From: Lactuca virosa
Lineage: Eukaryota > Streptophyta > Magnoliopsida > Asterales > Asteraceae
Direction: 5' to 3'
NCBI GenBank assembly: GCA_928212115.1
Contig: CAKMRJ010005745.1
Coordinates: forward strand, 77,040,499 to 77,104,498
DNA: 64,000 nucleotides
A model generated the notes under the pieces. That model did not search any database and had not been told where the DNA came from. It saw only the letters and a list, made by a program, of their open reading frames with translations. Positions 57,781 to 64,000 of the stretch are shown here, one piece after another. The position numbers and the translations under genes are program-made. The stretch's first letter is position 1; every line of letters begins with the position of its first letter.

Positions 57781-60700
57781 TTGTGTTTTTTTATAATGGA
57801 AGTTTGCAATTTTCAGGGGTCCTCGTGGAGGTGGCTAGTCATATAATAGAGGTGGAATGTAATCATAAATGGGCTGGAATGGAATGCAATATGGAATGGC
57901 TGGAAAGGGAATAGGAATGGAGATAATCAAGTACGGTTGTATGAGTAATCTAGTACAGATGTATGGTGTATTAGATGGGTGTATGCGATAGTTGTATGCT
58001 TGATAGGATTCATATAGAGTACGGTTAAATAGCCGTACTCTATTAGGAAATGGAATCTAATACACCCCTCTATTAATACGGTTCAATATATGTATTGTAT
58101 TTATACTTTCAACCGTACTAGATTAGCATTTTTCTAGTAGTGCCCTAACACAAAACCTCCTTCCTCACGTGCTTCCACAGCAACTGAACCCGATAAGACC
58201 AAGGCTGCCTCTGAATAGGAATCCTGGTCTCGTCTTGATGCTATTTGTCTTCAATGGATATATTATCGCACCAGGACCTTCTTCATACTATTCTTAAAAT
58301 GTTGGCGGACCAACTTGCCAATGTGGGTAATCCGGTTTCAAACCAGCACCTTGTTTTACAACAGATTGCTGGTCTCAATGAAAGCTATGAAGGTGTGGCC
58401 ATGCTCATCCAACAAACCACGCCCCTACTTGATTTCTATGATGTTCGTTCAAAATTAATCATGGAAGAAGCCCGGAAAGCACATCAAGCAGCTACCTCTC
58501 CCTCTTCGGGTGCCTCAGCTAACGCCCTAACAGTATCAACACCGAACACAGCCAAAAACCAGTGACAACAGTCGCTACAACCAACAACAATCAGAATACT
58601 CCAACTCTAGAGGGCGACGTGTCCATGGTCGTGGACGATCCTTGAACAGACGAGAACGTGGATCAAACAGCAGCCATCATCAGTCGTCATACGGGTCAGG
58701 TTCTCATCCCTATCAACCTTGGTCCACGCCGCCTCCATGGGCTTTGATCGCGAGCTTACCCGTACCCGACTCAACTTTATGCATCCTCTAAGCCTCCTCC
58801 TAATGTCCCCGGTATCCTTGGCAGTCGACCTCAATCTCAATTCTCAACAACCTCAACAGGCCTACACCCCCTCGGAGGCAAGCTACACACCTACCATCTT
58901 GAGCAAGCATTCCATACGATGACCCTCCACCCACCTGATCAAACTAGGTATGCTGACACTTGGGCAACATCTCCTATGACTCATACTCAGGTAACTTTAC
59001 GTATTATATCGATAATGGTCTTTATCATAACCTGATTGTAGGTAATTGCTCAACTATTCGAATCCAAGGTACAGGCCATCAAACCCTCCCATATCCATTC
59101 CCTTCTTTACTTCTTAAAAATGTTCTTCACACACTTAATGTAATCAAAAAACCGTTTATCTATTTGTTGGTTTACTGTTGACAATAATATTTCAGTTGAA
59201 TTTGACCCGTTAGGTTTTGATGTGAAGGACTTCCGGACGCACAACTCCCGTCATCTGTTGCAATAGTATCGGCGATCTTTACCCATTCACATTCAGATCA
59301 TCTTCCCAAGTTACGCCTCCTTCAACCTTTGCTGCAATTACTAGAGACCTGTGGCACCATCGGCTTGGTCATCCTGGCATGAATACTTTATTTTCTTTAA
59401 ATCGTGTTTGCATTTTGATTCCAGTTCTAAACATTTATCTACAATTTTCTCTTCATGTGTGTTTGGAAAACAATCAAAGTTTCCTTTCTCTATTTCTAAT
59501 TCTAGTACACATTTGCCTTTCGATATAATCTATACATAAATTTTTGGCAGCACCTGTGTGAGCTCTAATAGTTATCGTTATTATTTATTATTCTTAGATG
59601 ATAAAACTAATTTTTTGTGGACATATCCTCTTGCCAAAAAATCTAAGGTCTTTCCAACCTTCATACAGTTCTTTTCTTTAATCAAAACTCAATTTCATTA
59701 CACCATTAAAAGTGTACATTGCGATAATGCCCGCGAATACGATAATCAACATTTTCATGATTTTTGCTCCAAAAAAGGTATTCAATTCCATTGTTTATGT
59801 CCACATACCTCTCCCCAAAACGGCAAAGCCGAACGAAAAATACGTCCCATCAATAACATTATTCGAACCTTACTAGCTCATTCCTTCATGCCATTGAATT
59901 TTTGGCATCATGCTTTACAACACACCATCTACATTCTAAATATTCTTCCTAGTAAACTTCTAAATAACTTCACTTCCACTTATCTTCTCTACAACCTCTA
60001 ACCGACATCTTCCCATCTTAGGACCTTTGGATGCTTATGTTATCCCCTAACTCCCTCTACCACCATCCATAAGTTAAATAAACGATCTACACCTTGTACT
60101 TTTTTGGGGCATCCAACAAACCATCGGGGGTACAAATGCTCCAATCCACAAACCCGAACCATCACACTTTCCCGTCCCATTGTATTCGATGAAACTATTT
60201 TCCCCTTCTAAAAAATCTCCCCAGCTACACCTTCCACGACCGTAGCAAACAACAACTCTTCGGATCCCCATCCTCTCATATGGTTTGATCCTAACCCCTC
60301 CACAAACAACTATGTACTGTCACCAACTCACATCCCCCTCCTCTACAAACTTACTCATGCAGGCCTAGGACCGCAACCCCCACCCTATTCCAACCATCAT
60401 GATCAACCCAGGTCCGGTCAGAACCAATCATAGTCCCTACCTCCACTGCCTCCCAGCCAGCTCATCCACCTCATGTTCATACGATTCACACGCGAAGCAT
60501 GTCATGCATTTCTAAGACCAAACAACATTTCAACCTTCACATCACAATATCTATCTCTCCTTTACCCTGTACCCTTCAAAATGCTCTTCAAAACCCGGAT
60601 TGGAATAAGGCCATGTCAGACAAGTTCTGGGCCCTTATTGACAATAACATGTGGGAGTTAGTCCAGCAAAACAATAACATGAATGTTGTGTGTGGTATGC

Positions 60701-62414
60701 AGATTTATCGTCATAAAACTTAATCTGACGGTTCTTTAGAGCGATATAAAGCTCGTTTGGTACGTATGTGATGGCAGGTCCCAAAAAAAGGCATCGATTG
60801 TGGTGAAACTTCCAGTCCCATGGTGAAACTGGCAACAATATGTACGGTTCTTTCCATAGCTTTATCGCATGCATGGAAAATTCATCAACTCGACGTAAAG
60901 AATGCATTTTTACACGAACGTCTTGATGAAACAGTATACATGCATCAACCACCCGGTTTTCGTGATATTTGCTATCCTAACGTTGTTTGCTTGCTAAAAA
61001 AATCGTTATATAGCCTCAAAGAAGCGCCATGGGCTTGGTATCAACGATTTGCTAGCTATGTGTCTGCATTGGGTTTTAAACATAGCAAATGCGACCACTC
61101 TCTTTTTTTGTACAAACAAGGTACTCAAACCGCTTTTATACTACTTTATATGGACGGCATTTTGCTTGTTACCTCGTCGGATCATCTACGCCTCGGAGTT
61201 ATGAAGTTGTTGGCTCAAGAATTTGCAATGAAGATCTTGGCCCCCTTAGCTATTTTCTTGGGATTTCGGTGACGCGCTACAAAGATTCATTTTCCTATAA
61301 CAACAACAGTACGCTACCGAAATTTTAGAAAAGGCTAGGATGAGCTTGTGCCACCCATCTTCCACACCGGTCGATACCAAGTCCAAATTAAGTTCCACGG
61401 ATGACACTTTACTACCCGATGGGGGTACACAATATCGTCAACTTGCGGGTGCTCTCTGTAACTTCAAGTCCCATGACATGGGGAAGAAGCAGCCATGTCG
61501 TGGTAACTAGAAAACATGGGATTTAATTAAATTAATACTTAGGTTTTCGGTAGAGGACCATGGTGGGGTAAAGAAGCGACCTTGGCGTGGCGACGACGAC
61601 AGTCGCGATCCATGTAGATACCACAATGTGGTAGAGGACCAGCCACATCGTGGCGGAGAGGCAGATCGACCAAAAAGGTCGTTTTTCGTAGAAAACATAT
61701 TCAATTTGTAACATTCCATTTGAAATTAAATAAATAAAATAAGTAAATAAATAATTAACCCTAAACCTCGAGATGTATATTATATTTTATTGTCACCCTA
61801 AATCCGTAATATCTTAGCAGGGTGTTGGTCTTCGGGGAGTTAAATGTCATAATTGAGATTTTGGGGGTTAAAATGTAATTTCCGGATTGGTTTTGCAAAG
61901 AATTCTGAAGGTTGAGCGTTGTTTGGTAAATTATGGATCTAAGTTGAAAAGAATTGAGGGGGAGGGGCTGTAAGAGTAATTATGAGTTAAAATTGAATAT
62001 CGGCGGGCGTAACCCGTCACCCTCATCTTAGCCCCCACATATAAGGCAACAAGTAACCCTAACCCCAACCCTGTGCATCAGTCGGCACCACCTATATACC
62101 CTAACCTCCGGTCGTCGCCTCCTTGCCTGTTGAAGCCAGAAACCACCAAAGCCAAGCCGTCGGTGAAGCTGCCAACAGCGATGAAGTGCAGCACGTTGAC
62201 GCCAGCAGTGGGCCGCCACTGTCATTCTCCGGTGAAGGCGCGACCTTCGTTCCCCGCTGCGACCACCCCCTTCGCCTTCCGTTTTCACTCCGTTGCACAG
62301 TCGGTTGCATGTTACTGGCCGTTGTACGCCACCAGTTTGGTGGTTGTGTTCATATTTCGAACAAGGGCGTGTGTGTGCATGTCGTGTGTGTATTTGTTTG
62401 CCAGAACATCGCAA

Positions 62415-62765
62415 GAAATCCACCACCAAAAGATGGTGGCTGTCATCTCGGACCACCGCCTGCCGCCACAAGGGAGGTTATGTCGTGTATGTTTTGAATG
62501 TGGGTGTGTGTACGTGTGCGTGTTGCAGTATATGTCATCGTGCGGGTGTTGCTTGGCCGGAAAACCGAAGAAACCCACCACCACCACCGTAAGGTGGTGG
62601 CTGCCGCCACCAGCCGCCGTGTTGGGTGGTTGTGTGCTAAATTAATGTGTGTATGTGTTTTCTACATAATAATGTATTGGGTGTTTGTTGCCGGATTTTT
62701 GACTCGCAAACCACCACCACCGCCGCGAGGTGGTGGCTGCCGCCGTCAACCACCACCGCCCGAGC
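62415..62765. repeat. GGTGGTGG hairpin repeats in Gypsy-F LTR
   Basis: Three degenerate units at about 62418, 62575 and 62708 each have CCACCACC, a short spacer and GGTGGTGGCTG, so each could fold as a hairpin. GT-rich stretches lie between them. Overlapping ORFs in several frames are by-products of the triplet repeats. Confidence 0.75.
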
Positions 62766-63448
62766 TGGCAGTGGGTGGTGTCCGGCCTAGTGAAACCCTA
62801 ATCAGCCTAAAACTTAACCATTGGACTAATTGGCATGTGTTTGGGTTGGAAACTCTAATTAGGGTTTAGAAAACCCTAATTTTGGAGATGTTAGTTTTGG
62901 ATTTGTCGGGACCCGCGTTTGAACCGTTGGATTGAAATTATGAATTATGCCTGGCTATATTGTAGGATTGACCTAGTGGAGTGATGGACTTAGTAGATTA
63001 AGTCCTTAATGGGATAAGTGTTTTTACTTAACCCTAATTGTCATTTTATGTGAAAACCCTAATTATGTTGGACTCGAGTTGGGCCTTTTCTTTTGGGCTT
63101 AGGTGTTTAGGTTCTTAATGGACCATTTAAAGAACAAGTGTATGGACAAGGATATATGGATGGGCTTTAGGTTAACGTCCATGTAAGGGGTTTGGGCCCA
63201 ATTTGGAAAATTAGGCCATAGTTGGGCCATGGTTGATTATTTGACTTTTGGGCCTTCAGAGTGTGAATTTGGGCCTTGGTCTTGGACTAATCTAGGTTAG
63301 GGGTAAAATGGTCTTTTTACCCCAAGTGTGGATTTATGGTTATGCATCGAAACCCAAATTGTTAATTGGGTTTTGTTTTAATGTTGACAGTTCGGGGATC
63401 TATCAGCCAGCAGTCGAGGATTTGTTCGCCGGACTTTAGCAGTGTGAG

Positions 63449-63937
63449 GTGAGTCTCCTCACTGTATTTAGCGAGTCGAAGGCACCAATGTCGGCCCATA
63501 GTATGTTATGCTTAGTATGCTTGTTGTCTACGTGACTCTTGCATGTGTTATGTATTTTATGTTTACCGAGTAGGGCTCGATGCCAGGCGTGGCCTGATGA
63601 GTATCTTGTATGCTAGTTATCGGTATGTGTTTTTATGATTACCGGGTACGACTCGATGTCGGGCGACACTCGATGACCGGTATGTATGCTATTTATCTTT
63701 GTGATTTTTAGCATGTGTTGTGTGTTATACGTTTGTGTGTTTACATGTTTACATGATTATTTATTTATATGTATACCGGGCAGGGCCTGATGACTTACAG
63801 ATCTATATACCGAGTGGGGATGCCGGACGAGGTCCGAAGCCGGGCGGGGGCCACTATATGTAATTATATGTTTGGTATGTGGTATGTTGGGGAAACTCAC
63901 TAAGCTTTGTGTTTACGGTTTTTAGTTTATGTTTTAG
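63449..63937 (+). other. Putative leader intron within Gypsy-F LTR, with degenerate tandem array
   Basis: Donor GTGAGT at 63449 and acceptor TTATGTTTTAG to 63937. Between them lie repeats built on ACCGGGT, CTCGATG and GCCGGGCG (about 63565-63850). The plan is the same as in Gypsy-A, B and D. Splicing is inferred. Confidence 0.45.
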
Positions 63938-64000
63938 GTACTTCGGTTTTCAAATGGAAGAGCACGAGGTGATTGCAAGGTACACGCCACATGTTTTCGC

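Larger units (their letters stand above)
55554..58142. mobile_element. CACTA-2: non-autonomous CACTA element with captured gene fragments (2589 bp)
   Basis: Terminal inverted repeats CACTACTGGAAAA (55554) and, on the minus strand, CACTACTAGAAAA (from 58142) are flanked by the 3-bp TSD CCC (55551-55553 and 58143-58145). Subterminal motifs such as AGTACGGTT and AACCGTACT recur near both ends (55580-55620, 57930-58130). No transposase is present. The interior has exon-like segments, some matching mitochondrial intermediate peptidase. This is a Pack-CACTA-type structure. Confidence 0.88.
55316..61456 (+). mobile_element. Copia-5: decayed copia element, split by CACTA-2 and cut by Gypsy-F
   Basis: A degenerate PBS (TGGCATCACAGC, 55316-55327) precedes gag at 55402. 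Gag is interrupted at 55553/58143 by CACTA-2 and continues with protease, integrase and RT remnants to 61456. There RNase H is cut by the Gypsy-F LTR, within the phrase QYRQLAGAL. The 3' LTR is not in the window. Confidence 0.85.
55402..61456 (+). pseudogene. Copia-5 polyprotein remnants (split by CACTA-2 at 55554-58142)
   Basis: The gag start MDPKTHPVITVTNIRNFIP...SGQYTSWAELF (55402-55553) resumes after the insertion at 58143, with stops, then SRLDAICLQW and the later gag part (QQIAGLNESYEGVA, 58245-58565). Protease remains are near 58960-59160. An HHCC zinc finger remnant (DLWHHRLGHPG) is near 59347. The integrase core has HCDNAREY and PHTSPQNGKAERK (59558-60001). RT has NPDWNKAM, HQLDVKNAFLH and YMDGIL in place of YVDDIL (60590-61270), with stops and a frameshift near 61245. 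It is old and inactive. Confidence 0.88.
61457..64000 (+). repeat. Gypsy-F LTR (runs past the window end)
   Basis: Begins TGTAACTTCAAG inside Copia-5 RNase H. Over 2.5 kb there is no retroelement protein. A CATATAAG TATA-like box is at about 62038. The landmarks shared with other gypsy LTRs here are: donor GAG|GTGAGT (intron from 63449), the TCGAAGGCACCAATGTCGGCCC block (63476), GGGGAAACTCACTAAGCTTT (63890) and acceptor TATGTTTTAG (to 63937). Orientation is plus. The far end and TSD are not visible. Confidence 0.78.

Noticed and set aside
57790..57900. Gly/Met-rich reading (GPRGGG, YNRGGM) after the peptidase fragments, possibly an RNA-binding protein exon
   Set aside because: Interrupted by stops, too short to assign, and close to the CACTA subterminal repeats.
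62028..62869. Several overlapping ORFs on both strands near the window end
   Set aside because: Produced by triplet-like CCACCACC/GGTGGTGG repeats and GT-rich tracts within an LTR; no domain or consistent frame.
1..64000. CRISPR-like array or prokaryotic operon signals
   Set aside because: The regular repeats are LTR minisatellites. Introns, LTRs and CACTA/hAT ends mark plant nuclear DNA.

Overview
This is plant nuclear DNA that looks like repeat-rich dicot heterochromatin. The gypsy-type LTRs carry many copies of the hyphenated palindrome ACTCG-N-CGAGT, and from general knowledge I associate that word with lettuce and its relatives (Asteraceae, probably Lactuca). That attribution is inference. 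I found no rRNA, tRNA, CRISPR or prokaryotic features. Nearly everything is transposable-element sequence inserted into a neighbourhood that holds two copies of an uncharacterised multi-pass membrane protein gene (20.1-24.9 kb and 45.9-48.2 kb).

Layout. (1) 1-20.1 kb is a nest. Copia-1 (18.0-20.1 kb, left part outside the window) sits in the first membrane-protein copy. A chromodomain gypsy element, Gypsy-A (1-18,012, left LTR cut by the window), sits in Copia-1. A 9.7-kb LTR element without gag-pol (4,039-13,760, TSD CCTCA) sits in the pol of Gypsy-A. This last element carries, antisense to its LTRs, an apparently intact three-exon RWP-RK (RKD-type) transcription-factor gene (7,992-9,027), which is the most striking object in the window. 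(2) 20.1-24.9 kb is the broken membrane-protein copy, split again by a gag-protease-only element (TR-GAG, 21,644-24,249, TSD GTTGA). (3) 25.5-31.6 kb is a decayed minus-strand copia, itself hit by an hAT-like MITE and a solo LTR, and joined to a truncated gypsy LTR. (4) 31.6-38.3 kb is the right part of a CACTA transposon with a decayed Ptta/En/Spm-type gene, invaded by two solo LTRs and a 1.7-kb MULE-like foldback. (5) 39.6-45.1 kb is a Tnt1-like copia with an RT/RNase H deletion and a 757-bp tandem triplication of its integrase region. (6) 45.9-48.2 kb is the second membrane-protein copy, complete apart from one single-base frameshift. (7) 48.7-54.2 kb is a minus-strand copia with an unusual primer-binding site. 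(8) 55.3-61.5 kb is a decayed copia split by a 2.6-kb CACTA element that carries exon-intron fragments resembling mitochondrial intermediate peptidase. (9) 61.5-64 kb is the start of another gypsy LTR that runs off the window.

The insertions can be ordered because most have exact target-site duplications. Across four divergent gypsy LTRs I see a shared plan: a perfect 5' splice-site consensus inside a small hairpin, then a family-specific tandem array, then a conserved acceptor. This suggests a leader intron within the LTR. Clusters of TTGAC (W-box) cores occur near the ACTCG-N-CGAGT repeats. Splice, age and homology statements rest on reading by eye; no alignment or search was run.
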